From contig OZ038422.1 in NCBI GenBank assembly GCA_964036155.1, positions 71,881,201-71,945,200 on the forward strand: a stretch of DNA of 64,000 bases, written 5' to 3'. The position numbers and the translations under genes are program-made. Under the pieces are notes generated by a model. It was given only the letters and a program-made list of their open reading frames with translations. It was not told where the DNA came from and ran no database searches. The DNA comes from Diploscapter coronatus (lineage: Eukaryota > Nematoda > Chromadorea > Rhabditida > Rhabditidae). The first letter of the stretch is position 1; each line of letters opens with the position of its first letter. Positions 1 to 12,570 of the stretch are shown here, in pieces.

Positions 1-434
1 GATTTTCTGTGGCAGAATAGACAGTAGCCGAGCATTAAACAAAGTTGGAACAGGCTCACTTTATCCAGGAAGAAGAATCACTAGCTCGACAAATGACAAG
101 AATTCCATCCATGCCAGAGAACTGACTCATTCGAGTTCTTCACAAATCTATCATTTTGCGTGACTTTTGTGAAGCCACTCTGATACTTACTACAGAATCG
201 AGATTCATTTATTCACCAAAACACTTACCAGATCGCTTGTTTCATCAGATAAGATCATACTGATATGTATTACATGATATGAAATAACCTTCAAATAAAC
301 TTGCCAGAATGTAAAATAAAATGCATGAAGAAAGAAGAAAATTGACAGTGAAGAAAGTAACAGCCAATTTACTAGAAAATGAATAAAGATTCAACATTCA
401 TCAGGAAAAATTGGAAATATAAGAAAAGCGAAAT
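1..434. other. 3' flank of the srt-type gene, no gene seen
   Basis: AT-rich sequence downstream of the minus-strand receptor. Open frames here are short and lack splice support. I see no RNA gene. Confidence 0.5.
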
Positions 435-3400
435 TCAATATTCCTTCCCATCAGTAGTCTCTCCAGTATTACTGATATTTGCGAGCCTGGAATTGGTCTG
501 ATTCGACGCAGGCGTTATGTGCGATGAGGAGGCTAAGTTCTTGACTTGCAGAAGCTGAAGAATGGCCGTTCTGATTGTACGATTCAGGGTAATGTAGACT
601 ATGGCGGGTGCTCCTAAATGTTAACCGAATTAATCTTTTGCACTTTGAAGGTGCAAAATTGTGCTGTGTAATCCTTTTTCCTAAAACGCGGAAAAGAAAA
701 CAAAGAACGAGAAAGTGTTTGGGAGGAAAGATTACGCAGCCCAAAATTGTCTTCAGTTTAGAAGTAAGGTTAGAATTGTAACATAATTCTAATCTATTGA
801 ATTTATTTCCTGCACTCTCTGACAGTGTATAAAATAAGTGGGCGTGTTTTCGTATACAACTTTCTTTTGACAGCAGAGCCAAAAATGGTCTGAAAGAATT
901 CTGTACTTACCGTGGCCCCCTTGCCAAGTCATCTGGGCAACGATGATGAGCCATCCGGGTACAGGAATGAACTGCATCAGTACATAGATGATGGATGCGA
1001 CCAGATTGATCATGCACATTATTGTCGATTGGATGAAGATCTGAATTTCCAAACCCACTTCTTTTTCAATTATCGTCTATGAGTGAAGAGATTGGAACCA
1101 AACAATTGATTTGTCACGTCCATTCTGTTCCCCAGACCTGGGGAATGATGCAAGACATTTTCAGTAATTCCATGCTAACGTGCAGAATACAATTTTCGAG
1201 TCATTCTTAATGCATAATCATGTTTGGTTCCAAACTTTTTTTCGCCACTGTTTTCACTAACAGATTTGTGTGATCGATGCGATGTTGAAGTCGATGCTTT
1301 CTTGGTTTTGAGATAGAGGGCGATGCAGAGAAACAAGTAGAGAAAGCAGGTCACGAACACTATGGTGAAGTTGTTGATCGTGTGAGGCATATTCGTATAC
1401 TGGAATTGGAAGATTTATTTTGTATAGAAAAAGATGTGTCGAAATTACGGAACTTAGAAATTTCTGAAATGTAATTGGAATAAATATGAGAGTTAGTACT
1501 TGGAAAGGCAATGTTCAAACACCGAATTGCTAGCAGAGGACATTTGATGGCAATTATTATCTATCCAACATCCTAATCATGTCTTAACGCAAAAAAACAT
1601 CTATCAAGGATGAATTGGAGTTTCGATGTTATTTATTTCAATTTTTATTCCATCTTACTGCCTGAACTTTCAAATTGTTTTTCTAATGCAAAATTACCTC
1701 CAATGGATCAGTCTCGTTGTTAATGAACGGGTCGAAGAACCACGACTGGAGTGGAGAGTAGAATGTCACTGGTGGCGTGAAGAAGATGAAGTACATGCCG
1801 TATATAATTGGAAATGACAGAATTAGGTAGGTGCGGTAGCTGAAAAATAATAATTTAAATCTACCAGCTGAGATTTTTCTGGACTAACCCTTTGAAGTAT
1901 GTCTTGACCATGGACGGATGCAAAATGTCGAGAATTCTGTTGATCACCAGAATTAGGCAGATCATGCATGCAGAGCACCAACCGACTGAAATGTTATGTC
2001 TGGAATATTCTCGTTAAAGATTGAGATTACATAATGCCATGGATCCCGATGGATAGATGAGGCTTGGATGGCTGCAGTAAACAGCACCTTCGATCAGAAG
2101 GAATCCATTGATGATCGAACCAACCGCTAAAGTTGGGAAATTATTTTCAAGAATAGAAAAATCGAGAATATTGATGCTTACTAATTGCACACAAGTCAAC
2201 GAGTCCGAGAAGGAACATAATCTTGAAGCAACTCAATCTGAACAACTCTTTCGAAGTCATCACTTTCAGGCATGGGATGTAGATCATCTGAAATAGATGG
2301 GAAATCAAAATTCAGCAAACGTGTTTATAATCAGTTTCGGCAGCATGGATTATTTTCCAATTCACCGCATAAAATTTTCACCTTATTTTAGAAATACCTT
2401 GGAAGACACATATCCACTACTTACTAACAATGTGGGAGATTTTCTTAGATGACGAGAAATCCGAACCATTACCAATTTCATTATGAACACAAAATTATAC
2501 GGCCTTACCACAATGATTATTCCATAAACGAGATACAGGAATCCTGCGATCGGATGCTTTTCTCCATGCAGCCTCGTCCACTCTTCGGAAGTGTGCTCAC
2601 TGAAAGATAATTGTAAAATGGCAATGAAATGTATTGGCAAAATTATGTTATTTTATATAGTTGCACAAGCTTCTGTATTTTTAACAATCCGGGGTGGGGA
2701 CCCAAATGAGTTTTACTATAGTAGAACTTAACAAATTACGGTAGTAAAAATTTTAACTAGCATAGTTAAATTTTCGTTTAATTATCGTAGTTAAACCTAT
2801 TTGAGTCTCACCCCCTCTACTTTAGTTTTAAATTTTCGAGAAATTCAATACATGTAGTTCGGCTATTAACAGTTTCTTCTTGCGGCTGTCTAGTTTAGCA
2901 GATTTGTAGGAGCGATCAGACAGCGAAAATCATATATGTGTCTATTTTTTCAAGAGTAACTTTACAAAATTTCTTATTTTGTAAGACGACTCTCGGAAAT
3001 CAGTGACTCATTGAAGAGAATAGGAATAACGGTTTTGGAGAATGAGCGACATTTCTGAGCAAAGATTTTGTCGGGGAAAGATTTGTGCGCAGCTCGAGAC
3101 TGACTAAATCATTGCGCATTAGGAAATTTCTGAAAAACACTCTTGACAAATACCTACAATTCTGCAGACTTTGATCACTAAAAATTCGTAAGCTTTTCTT
3201 CAGTTACCAACTCGACCAAATACAAATTATAGATATTTCCGACAACAATTTATTTTCGTAAAACTTGGAATAAAGGTTAAGAAACTATTATCATGCTCAA
3301 ACTGTTTACAATTTCCCATTCTCACCGAACCAATTTGGTAAAAATGTTTCTCAGGTTTTGCAATTTTAAGGTGGAGATTCGCAAATATTCTCGGAGCTAA

Positions 3401-3694
3401 CCTAATCTCTTGACGAAAGTAACCAAATTCACTTTATTAAAATCCTCGATTGTTCAGAAATCTTTGTTACTGATATTTTTATTTTTTATTTCGTAATTAT
3501 TAGCACTCTTTATTTTTAGAAAGAATATCTGTTTTCTGACATCTCAAACTCTTCCAGCTAAAATAAACCATGAAAACTAGTCATTATCAAGATTCTAGAA
3601 GGGGAAACTCACGTAAGTAAAGCATGAAATTAGCTCACCTGCAATTATAGAGGGGAATATTTTCGACGCCACCATATCTGATAGCCAGTTCCAT
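435..3694 (-). CDS. Serpentine receptor class T (SRT-type) GPCR, 344 aa
   Basis: Nine exons in transcript order: 3639-3694, 2509-2599, 2182-2287, 2031-2126, 1889-1985, 1698-1839, 1262-1399, 911-1040, 435-613; they join in phase to 345 codons. It is a predicted seven-pass nematode chemoreceptor of the SRT group. Marks seen: N-terminal IPLYNC followed by EEWTR, a YIPCL motif starting the second membrane region, FFTPP and WFFDPF before the fifth segment, and GAPAIVYITLNRTIR at the end of TM7. The tail is Ser/Asn-rich (STOP at 435-437). Exon lengths and phases match the plus-strand SRT gene at 40804-42635 almost one for one, which supports both models. Ligand unknown. Family known, function inferred. 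Confidence 0.88.
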
Positions 3695-4456
3695 CGAAAA
3701 TCGTAGTCTGAAATATGAACCTATTCAACATCACAAGTTTAATGCGAATTAACAATCACAGAAGAATCTGAAGATGAGTTCAAAAATTCGTGGTATTTGA
3801 TAAGTATAGAATTGATTTCATAGACTTTGAAAAGCATTCGCTACTTCAAAAAGTTGAAACGTGAAAAATGTAAAATTATTTTTTAGAAAATATGAAAAAA
3901 GTGTATTTTCAGGTTTGGTAAGGCTAATAACGTGAAACAATGCACAAGTCCGTGTTAATCAGATTTACAAAACAAAAACGCCTTCGAGTCTGGAACGAAT
4001 AAATGAAAGTTGAACGACTATTTGCAAATTCGCAGAAAAAGCTTCCGCACTTATCGAAGCAAAATCTAACAATCGAGTTGCTTTATTACATTGTTAGCAA
4101 GGGAAAGTGATATCTCTGCAAATGTGGAACTAAGTTAAGAGTACAAATGGAATGGGTAGACTTGATTAAATACCCGTGAAAATTGCCTGCTGTGCTACAA
4201 TAAATTCCTTTCGGTTATTTGTCACCAGCATTTCCAAAGACAATAGTGTATCGTACATTGACTTAGAGCATGTTGTAACAAAATATTTGCAGGATTCTTA
4301 AAAGTATCAAGACAAATAGGAGTCCCAAAGATGATTTCTCACAATTATGTTTTTAATGATTCTTCTCATCAGATTTTATAAATGCATGAAAAATGTTAAA
4401 AATGATTCAGTTAAATAAGTTTGCAATAGAAATATCGAGCGCTCCAATAAAATTAT

Positions 4457-4584
4457 AATTCGGCGCTGGAAAAGACGCTCTAATGAGAACAGAGATTCAT
4501 CCTTATTCTCGCACATTATTAGTGAAGTTAAAGAAAAATAAACATCAATTCCACATTTAAGAGCGTCTTTTCTAAATCCGAATT
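4457..4584. repeat. Foldback (inverted-repeat) element
   Basis: Two arms of about 25 bases: AATTCGG plus AAAAGACGCTCT on the left and its reverse complement on the right, with a six-base mismatched block between the two matching blocks. The arms are about 75 bases apart. Could form a stem or be a small nonautonomous element. Confidence 0.6.
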
Positions 4585-5370
4585 CTAGTGGTGTGCTTTT
4601 AATGTAACTTTATAAATTGCCTCTACAATGGAGTCTTGAGAGAATATCTTGGTTTGTCTAGAGTACATACAAGAAATCTGATCTAAAGTATGTTTCAAAA
4701 GATTTAATTGTACTCGATTTGTGATTTATTAGCTTCAAATTAGTCTTAAAATGAACTCAGACTTAATGCGAGAAACCGTATCCCGTATCATTCAATTTGC
4801 AATTTGCACACATTGCTCGTTAACACTAACAGCTTTAGCTAATCAACTCGAGCATACTAACAGAGCTCAGCTGATTTTCGCAGTAGCTTTAAGATCATAC
4901 TAAAAACTTTTTATTATCAGCAATAACTTGAATATCACAGTACAAATAAAGGTAACAAAGCTCACAATTTACTCTATTTTCATGATATCTTCAGCTTTCA
5001 ATCAACAATCATTTAATTTGTAAATCAGGGTGACTGATTTCAAATCCGAATAAATTGTTGAAACAAAATGCATTGAAAATTGTAAGTGCAATAATGTGGA
5101 GCCAAGCACCAATTACCAAAAAAACATAATTTACATAAATTTGAAATAATGACAGGTTTAGCACGGAATTTGGCGCTAATAGAACTTTGGTGAATATATG
5201 AGCACGGCGAAAAATAGCTGATATTGTGCACACTGAAGCCAAATATAATCAGTGTTACTATACATTGAGACAAAGTTTTAATATATTTGGATCATAATTA
5301 GAGCTCATTTGAATAAATTTTGCGAAATATTATACTTCAATTTTAAGAGCTTCGATTTTTCGCTTACTAA

Positions 5371-5624
5371 CAGGGCTGCCCATAGGTAAGGTACAGGTAC
5401 TTTAACACATTTTAATTTCTTACAAAAAAGTGAGGTTTATAGTTTACTTTCGTCTGTGGCGAACTAGAAATGTAGTTTAGATCTGTATTAATAACGTAGA
5501 ACGTCTTACAAGCAAAAATTTGTACATTTTTAATAAGTGGATTTATGATTTTTGAAAGGTATTCAGGCACAGATATAAGGGCCACACATACAGGTACGAT
5601 TCTTGGTACCTGTGGGCAGTCTTG
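5371..5624. repeat. Inverted-repeat element with CAGGGCTGCCCA-type ends
   Basis: Left end CAGGGCTGCCCATAGGTA, right end its reverse complement with three changes. Further GTACAGGTAC/GTACCTGT blocks lie inside the ends. Similar ends occur at 9729-9796 and 25717-25896, both inside introns, so this looks like a dispersed MITE-like family. Confidence 0.6.
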
Positions 5625-5942
5625 TTTATTAAATGTTTGGCTAATTTTCAGATAAAAATAAAGCTTTTACGTAATAATTATCCAAGGTCGCTTTGCAAAG
5701 TAAATTTCATAGAAACGCTAGAGCTCAAAGCTAATCCTAGTCCGTAATTATCAAGTGCAAATGATAATAAACAGTTGAAGATAGTAAACCCAATATCATT
5801 TTAGTACGAAGAACGCGACGGATAATTTCAGAATATTTAACTTTACTCTTGTTTAGAGAAAATATTGGGTTATATTTGGCTAATCTTGCTCCATCGATAG
5901 CCCTTTGTATTGGAGCATTTCAAATCACTTTGGAATTGACGA

Positions 5943-8251
5943 ATGAATAATACCACGGCAAATAATGACCCTGAATCATACCATCGTCCAATATTGGAGG
6001 TAGCTTATTCACAATTCTCATATCATTAACAATCGTTGTTGATTTTTGAGGTTCTGGACAAAGTAAGCCCTTTCGACTTGGGAAATATCGTCGTTCACAT
6101 TTTGGTTGATTCAACTGGAATCTTCCTGAACTCGCTTCTCCTGTGCATTATAATATTCTACACTCCAAAATATATGGCTGTTTACAAGTAACTCTGAGCC
6201 TTTATTTATTACTCCCTCAAGCCAAATATCAAAAGTAATTTAGAGTGCTTCTGGTTAACAATACACTAATCGAACTGCTTACTAGTCTACTGTCACTCTT
6301 CATTATTCAGAGGTACATCTCTATTTTCCATGGGATAATGAAAAATTGAAGTTGTTTTAGATACCTCCCGATCGGATTAAACCAACTTATCCAGGCAAAC
6401 TATGGGATTTGCCAATTGTTTGGCAATACAGTAAAGTAAAAATAAATAGGAAAAATCTGAGTTTTTATCCAGGCCTGTTTCTGCGGGTGGATGGTTCTTG
6501 AGCACTGCATAACTCAATCAGCGCTATCTTTGTTACTGTCCTTCTGCTATCGATATTATGTCTTGTACAAGTAAGTCATTTTACTATTACAAATGCCATA
6601 CATGTTAAGTTCGAATTTCGGTTTCAAGCAATAATTAGCATGACAATTTCAATATTTCTATGCCCTGCGAAAATTTGAAGAGTGCGCGATTCACAGAATT
6701 TAATTCGCCGATAAAATTTACTCTATTATTTACGAGATGATCGTTTACAAAGGAGGGAGCGAAGGGGTACTTGCGAGCCTAAACCATACGCCCGTGTCTC
6801 TACACTATACTCTCACTTATTCCCTTCCAATGTCGATGCGTTGTGCTCGCAGATGTACTTCCCCTTTAATGAAAACGCTCATCACGCAGATAATGGAGAG
6901 TATGATTTCAGTAGCAAGCCGAGACGGTCTCAAGTCTACATAGCTTTGGTCATATTTTCTGTTCCGTCAGCCTTGTCCTTCATCAATCTGGCTTTTATGT
7001 ATGACGACCCTACAACGCTACGTGAAATAGCGTTGAAGACCTATCCAAATTACTACATCGATGCAGCCACGATTACAGGCTTTAAGAGGGTCGACGAGAA
7101 TCCTCAAAGTAATCATTAGCTTGTTTCGCAAAAGAAATGAAATTAGACCCTCAAACGTTGTTAATGACACTTGGAGGCAGTCAAATGCAAAATAACACAA
7201 TTGCTTTCGAAATTTGAATTTTGAAAATTTCTGAATCGGAATTGTAATTTTTCTCAACCCGGAATCGAAATCAGAATTCCAATACCCCGGATTTTATAAT
7301 GATGAAAAATGCATCACAGGATACCTTCACTAATTATGATTTAGAGTCCGCAAGCTCCGCCCATTTTTTGAGACAAAAATCGGCTGAATTTCGTGTTCTC
7401 ATTAATTATCTCGCTAATTAGGCAGTTTCGTGAAAAAAATCGAACGATTATTCTGTTTCAGTGAGTTTCTCAATTCTCTTCATCTGCGCTGCTGTCCCAG
7501 CGACTTATCCGTTTATTTTCTTTCTGAGACACAAAATTCTGAAAAGAGTCGAGGAAAGACAGTATTCCGAAACGACGAAGCGCTTGCATTTTGACCTTCT
7601 CAAGGTATTAGTAACGCGAGAAAAGCGATCATCGGGAGCTGGAGAACGCAGAGGAATTTCTCTAATTCTCTTCATTAGACATACTATTTCGTCGAAGGAT
7701 GAAACAAACTATCTGTCTAGAGTCTGTATGTCCCACTATGCTTGGATAACCGCTTTTCGTGCGTTGATAATAAGAAAAGTTATCAGTGCTTAGGAAGATT
7801 GCAGTTTTAGGCCCTGACGATTCAAACTATTCTGCCAGGATTTTACTACATTGGCGTCACGGCATTTTATCTCATCTCATTCGGAGTAATTTATCATTTA
7901 TGAAAATATTTATACAGGAAAAACGTGTAGTTCATGTCATTGAGATATCGGAGATTAATAATGCCCAATTAAAATAGTAATATTTTCAAATTTCATGACT
8001 TGATCTTTTCATATTTTATCGTTCGAAATTCTTTCTAATTTCAGCACCTGAACCATCCGTTTACGGAAAACCTAATCCTCTTCTCCGTGGCAATCATCCC
8101 CGTTATTTCTCCATTCGTGTCATTCTTCTTCATCACTCCATACAAAGAGCAGCTCTCCGTGATGTGTAAGATAGCGAAATGCAAGAAGGCAAACAAGATA
8201 TCAGTCGATCCAAATATTGTCACTGATTGTGAAGTTCAAGGATCTCTTTGA
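5943..8251 (+). CDS. Serpentine receptor class D (SRD-type) GPCR, 350 aa (copy A)
   Basis: Exons 5943-5999, 6051-6187, 6244-6312, 6361-6430, 6473-6570, 6912-7108, 7462-7604, 7811-7885, 8045-8251 join in phase to 351 codons. It is a predicted seven-pass chemosensory receptor. Marks: VLDKVSPFDLGN at the start of TM1, RYLPIGLNQLIQANYG in TM2-3, FCYRYYVLY at the end of TM3, ISPFVSFFFITPYK in TM7. Exons 2 to 6 have exactly the same lengths as those of copy B downstream (137, 69, 70, 98, 197). Exon 7 (143 nt) equals copy B exons 7 and 8 joined (67+76), so one intron differs between the paralogues. Exon 1 is the least certain part: ATG then 19 codons up to a GTAGCT donor. Two acceptors end in GAG or AG without the usual TTTC. 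Confidence 0.85.
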
Positions 8252-9024
8252 TAGGAGCATCAGAACTATCAGAAAAATCCTAGTAAGTGGGCAAATATAG
8301 TATTCAAATTCGGGTAAAAACCTTAACGCTTCATTTTAGCATAATAAAGTATTGCATTATCTTTTGTTCAATTTCCCAGTCGATTTTTGTCAATTAAATC
8401 TATTACGATCTATAATAAAACATTACACTTTGTTGAGTCGAAAACGTGAAATATTATAGGTTTATCCGATTTTTCTCGAATTTCTCTAAAATCTCAGAAG
8501 AATGCAAAATTCCAACCTAATAATTATCGTCTGTTGAGAATTTAACATGGTCGTAGATGAAGTATTTTAACAATTTTGAAATCGCAAACATAGGTGATTG
8601 CAGGTTTGCTCGCGAATTTCAAATTACGCATGCAAAATTCCTTGCTGAAATTCCAAGTAATCTATTATCTTCTCGAAATAGTATCATGTTCTTAGTTCAT
8701 AGACTATGGTAGCTTATAGTTGAGTGCTTCGTTGAGCCTTCTGAAATGAACAGGCATAAAATCATTTTTGTTTTACGCTCAGAATTTTAGAGCCACTAAA
8801 AGCGAAAACAGTGGATTTTGAAAGTCATCTTCGGAAGCCTCGATTCAAACATGACTAATAGCTCTACAGGAAATCATGATTTTCATCAGCCATTGTTCCA
8901 GGTTCTTCATTTACTTTTTATGGGCAACTATATTGCCACTTAAATGATGTGCATCACTCTTTGAATTTGTTGTGCTTGTTCATCAACTTGTTGTTCCCAT
9001 TTTATATTTTACTGTGGTTAAACC
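8252..9024. other. Spacer between the two srd-type genes
   Basis: About 770 bases between the tandem receptors; it should hold the copy B promoter. No open frame with splice support seen. Confidence 0.5.
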
Positions 9025-11150
9025 ATGGAAGAATACCAGTTTCGACCGGATTGTATCACCGTAAGATGGTGAACAGGTTGAACAACAATTAGTGAGTAAT
9101 GCAAAACTCTAGAGCGCTACTGTATATGGAAATACTTTCTTCGGGTATTATCGTTTTAGGTACTTGACAAAGTGAGTCCCTTCGATTTGGCAAACATCGC
9201 TCTTCATGTCATCGTCGACGCATTTGGAATATGCATGAATTTCATTCTGCTCTACATCATTTTCTTCCACACACCAAAATATATGGTCATTTACAAGTAG
9301 GCTGAAATTGAAAAAAGATTTTTTGTGATTAAACGTCTTAGAATACTGCTCATTAACTACGCGCTGACCGAATTTTCCACGAGCCTTCTATCACTCTGTC
9401 TCATTGAAAGGTAAATAGCTGGTTTAGAACGATTATTTTAGACCACTGTTGGCTGCAGTGTTTTCTCGTTGACAATCACGACCCGCGCACCAACACTTTT
9501 CTAATCCAGATAATTTTTCTAAAAGAGTTTAGATATCTCCCAATCGGTTTAAATCAACTGATCCTTGCCAGCTACGGGCTTTGTCAAATTTTCGGTCCAG
9601 TGGTAAGCAGAACTTCTACTAGATTTGAAGCAAAAGTATCGCGATTTTAACAAATTCGGAACATTATTCGGGTATCAGATTTTGTGGGCAAAACATGAAA
9701 AACTGCCCACTGCAAGGTAGATTGTAAACAGGGCTGCGCGAAGTCAAAAACTTTTTTTTAAATTCGAAATCGAAGTTAAATTTTTGCACAGCCTTGATCG
9801 TAAACAACTACAGCTCGTTTTTCTGCTAATGACGAGCTGACCAGGAAAACGTAATTGTTCAGGCCTGCATGGGCACTTTCGTGCTTCTAGAGCACTGCTT
9901 CACTCATTCAGCATTATCGTTGCTTCTGCAATTTTGCTACAGATACTACGTCTTATACAAGTAACGAAAATTCGTTAGAGGTGATCTACCGAATTTCTAG
10001 TGATTCTTGAAATTTTAGCTCGAAACCAAGAAGAATTCAAGTTTACATAGCACTTCTCATATTTTCAATGCCATCTATTCTATCGCTGCTCAACACTTCA
10101 TTCTTCCCTGATGATCCAAACATTTTGCGAGAAAATGCGCTCAAGCAATATCCTCAATACTACATCGACGCTGCAACTATCACTGGCATGGTGAAGCTTG
10201 AAGACCATCCAGAAAGTGAGATTTTCTACACAGATGTACATATACTCCTTGGAATAGTAGTTATAGCATACTTTGAAGTTCCGGGAGCTATATCTTGGAT
10301 AGGGAATTTCTTGCATAATCTTCGGAATTTTTACTTAGCAGTCATTGAAAATATGTTTTCAGTGGGACTATCTATGATATTTATCTGCGTATTTATTCCG
10401 GCAACATATCCATTCATGTTCTTTCTACGGTATTTTTTTTTTAAATCTTAAACTTGAGACAATCGATTTCAGTCACAAAATTCTGAAGCGAGTTGAAGAG
10501 CGTCAATTTTCTGAGACCACGAAGAGGCTTCATTCAGATTTGTTGAAGGTTAAGATTATCACGGCGAAAAACCTCATCTTGAGTAATTTTAGGTCTTGAC
10601 GATTCAAATCTCACTACCCGCATTTTACCTCGCGGGGATGACAAGCTATTTCATCATCGCTTTCGGAGTAATTTTTAATTGCTAGCTAGAGATTTTTCTA
10701 ATCATTTTGTTGTCTTATTTCGCTGGATCTGAGCTACGTAAGCTCAGATCTGACCTCTTTTAAGCATCTGGAAGTCTATAACTTCTAATCTTGACCATTT
10801 TTAAAGACAATCGAAAGTAAAAATTCAAAATTAGAAAGAACAAAACGTTTGGCAGTAAACAGAAATCGCTTTAACTCTACTTTATGTAGTGCTTCTAAAA
10901 ATTTCATCACTAAAACTCTGATAAAGATTGCATATGAAAAAAATATTTTCAGTATCTGAATCATCCACTCACCGAAAATTTTATTCATTTCTCGGTGGCG
11001 ATCATTCCAGCAATTTCGCCATTCGCTTCGTTCTTCTACATCACTCCTTATAAGGAGCGAGCCATAATCATTTGGAACAAGGTAGCATGCAAGAGATTCC
11101 AGAAGGTAGTACCGTTGAAGCAGATCGATAACATTGTTGGTAGTATCTGA
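9025..11150 (+). CDS. Serpentine receptor class D (SRD-type) GPCR, 340 aa (copy B)
   Basis: Exons 9025-9060, 9160-9296, 9342-9410, 9533-9602, 9863-9960, 10019-10215, 10363-10429, 10473-10548, 10593-10667, 10953-11150 give 341 codons in one frame. Start: MEEYQFRPDCIT directly before VLDKVSPFDLAN. Other marks: RYLPIGLNQLILASYG, FCYRYYVLYNSKPRR at the third intracellular boundary, a large second extracellular loop with FPDDPNILREN, and ISPFASFFYITPYK in TM7. It is a tandem paralogue of the gene at 5943. Intron 4 carries a compact foldback at 9729-9796. Family known; ligand unknown. Confidence 0.9.
9729..9796. repeat. Compact hairpin with CAGGGCTGC ends in srd intron
   Basis: CAGGGCTGCGCGAAG on the left and TTTTTGCACAGCCTTG on the right are near inverted repeats. 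The centre is also foldback-like (AAATTCGAAATCGAAG). It lies wholly in intron 4 of srd copy B. Confidence 0.5.
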
Positions 11151-11650
11151 TATATATTTTGAGGGACATCCCCGGTCCAAAACTGACAAACCCAGAACTG
11201 CCCGCTTGATAACTTTTGTAAATAGGGGTGCCTGGCTGGACTAACAAAATAGTTTTGGATCACGGGTGTTCCCTATTTTGATAATCTCAAAATGTCGCGA
11301 GTTTTTAATATCGTGTTTCGAAAAGTTATGATGATAGATTATTTGATATCACAAACTATTGCAGTTTCTCTTTCTTACAATAGTCAACTGTTTCATGTCA
11401 TAATAGTTTTCCGAACTTTCTTTTCTCCAAATCCACTTTTCTTATGAAATTATTACAGATAAATAAATGGTACTCGTTGAAAAAGCACAAAGAACCACAA
11501 TAAGGCAAATCCTGACAGCATCTAATCCCGAAATAGTCAAAGGTGAAAAACAGGTGAGAGTGAAGTCGGGAGTGTTGAGTACTCAGTCTAGGCTGCACCC
11601 TGAGGTCACGAGCTCACTGCGAAAAAGGACGCTAGAGAATTCGGGAAGAA

Positions 11651-12498
11651 AGAAGTTTGTTTCCCCTAATTTGCTATACTGTTTTCTTTCTACTAATAAC
11701 GTTTATTTCTTCTTCGCAGCATTCGTTTTCCTTCCTGTACTCACATTTTCTACACTATTCTTTCATATGAAAATCACAAATTATTGAAAAATGATTTTAA
11801 GATAGACTTTCTTCGACGATAATGAGCTTTTTTCTTCGTGATACATCACAAATTTTTAGATTCAAATTAATCAAGACTTTTCTTTATTCTAAAATAATTA
11901 CCCGCTCTAGAGAAGACGGTCAGCAACAATGCCGAAATAAGTAATAGTTCGAATTTCAGCTGCATCTAATGAAATCGTTTGATGCTTGATTGCATCAGTG
12001 TTCGCACTTTTATACTTCACTTTCGAAGCGTTTCGTGGAAGTTTGGTTGTTTCTTTGAGGGCCCCAATCCGAACTAATTCCATCGACTCCATCGACAGAC
12101 ACTCGGATTTGCATCCAAAATCAGTTTACTTCAGAGTTGTCGGAGTCGCGGAATCATTATTTTTAATTCTCCCTCGAACATTTCAAATAAGTGGTTAAAG
12201 TTTATCAGGAAGTTGATATAGTTCGGGAAATTAATTCGAATTTGTTTTTGGAAAGTAGACAGAAGTGAATCAACTCAAAGTGGGATAAGAATCTTAGCAA
12301 AAACCTTCAAAGACAATAAACCTGAATCTTCAATAAACAGTAAAAAATGCACAATGAAAATCTTTATACTATGTTTCTTATCAACAATTTATTAAGCAAC
12401 TTTCAGTTAGGGAAAATATCAATTTTACTGGTAATAATTAGTATTCTGAACGATTTCTAAATTGAAAATGATATAGCGATGACTTTGCAAGAAAATTG
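11651..12498. repeat. Direct repeat, copy 1 (3' flank of lectin C)
   Basis: Matches 15486-16332 at a fixed offset of 3834 bases from about 11721 onward, with only a handful of substitutions. From 11651 to 11720 the match continues but is clearly weaker. It contains open frames on both strands (minus 11907-12092 and plus 11986-12198) that are preserved in both copies. The copies are too similar for that preservation to prove coding. The right end stops at the 11-base string CAAGAAAATTG (12488-12498). Confidence 0.85.
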
Positions 12499-12570
12499 AA
12501 GAGAGAATTTCTAAAATCTATAAAGTGAGGATAGTTTTTTAATGAGAAAATTAATAATTTATTCTTCGCT

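Larger units (their letters stand above)
3695..5942. other. Divergent intergenic region between srt and srd genes
   Basis: About 2.2 kb separating a minus-strand and a plus-strand receptor start, so it should hold both promoters. It contains two foldback elements (4457-4584 and 5371-5624). The minus-strand frames at 5009-5273 lack splice context and look accidental. Confidence 0.55.

Noticed and set aside
11467..11787. 106-codon plus-strand frame downstream of the second srd gene
   Set aside because: The receptor already has a proper stop at 11148-11150, there is no splice link, and the end of the frame lies in the direct repeat.
11907..12198. Open frames on both strands inside the direct repeat
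   Set aside because: Both strands are open and both are kept in the second copy, but the copies are about 98% identical, so preservation is not evidence of coding. No acceptor or signal peptide fits.
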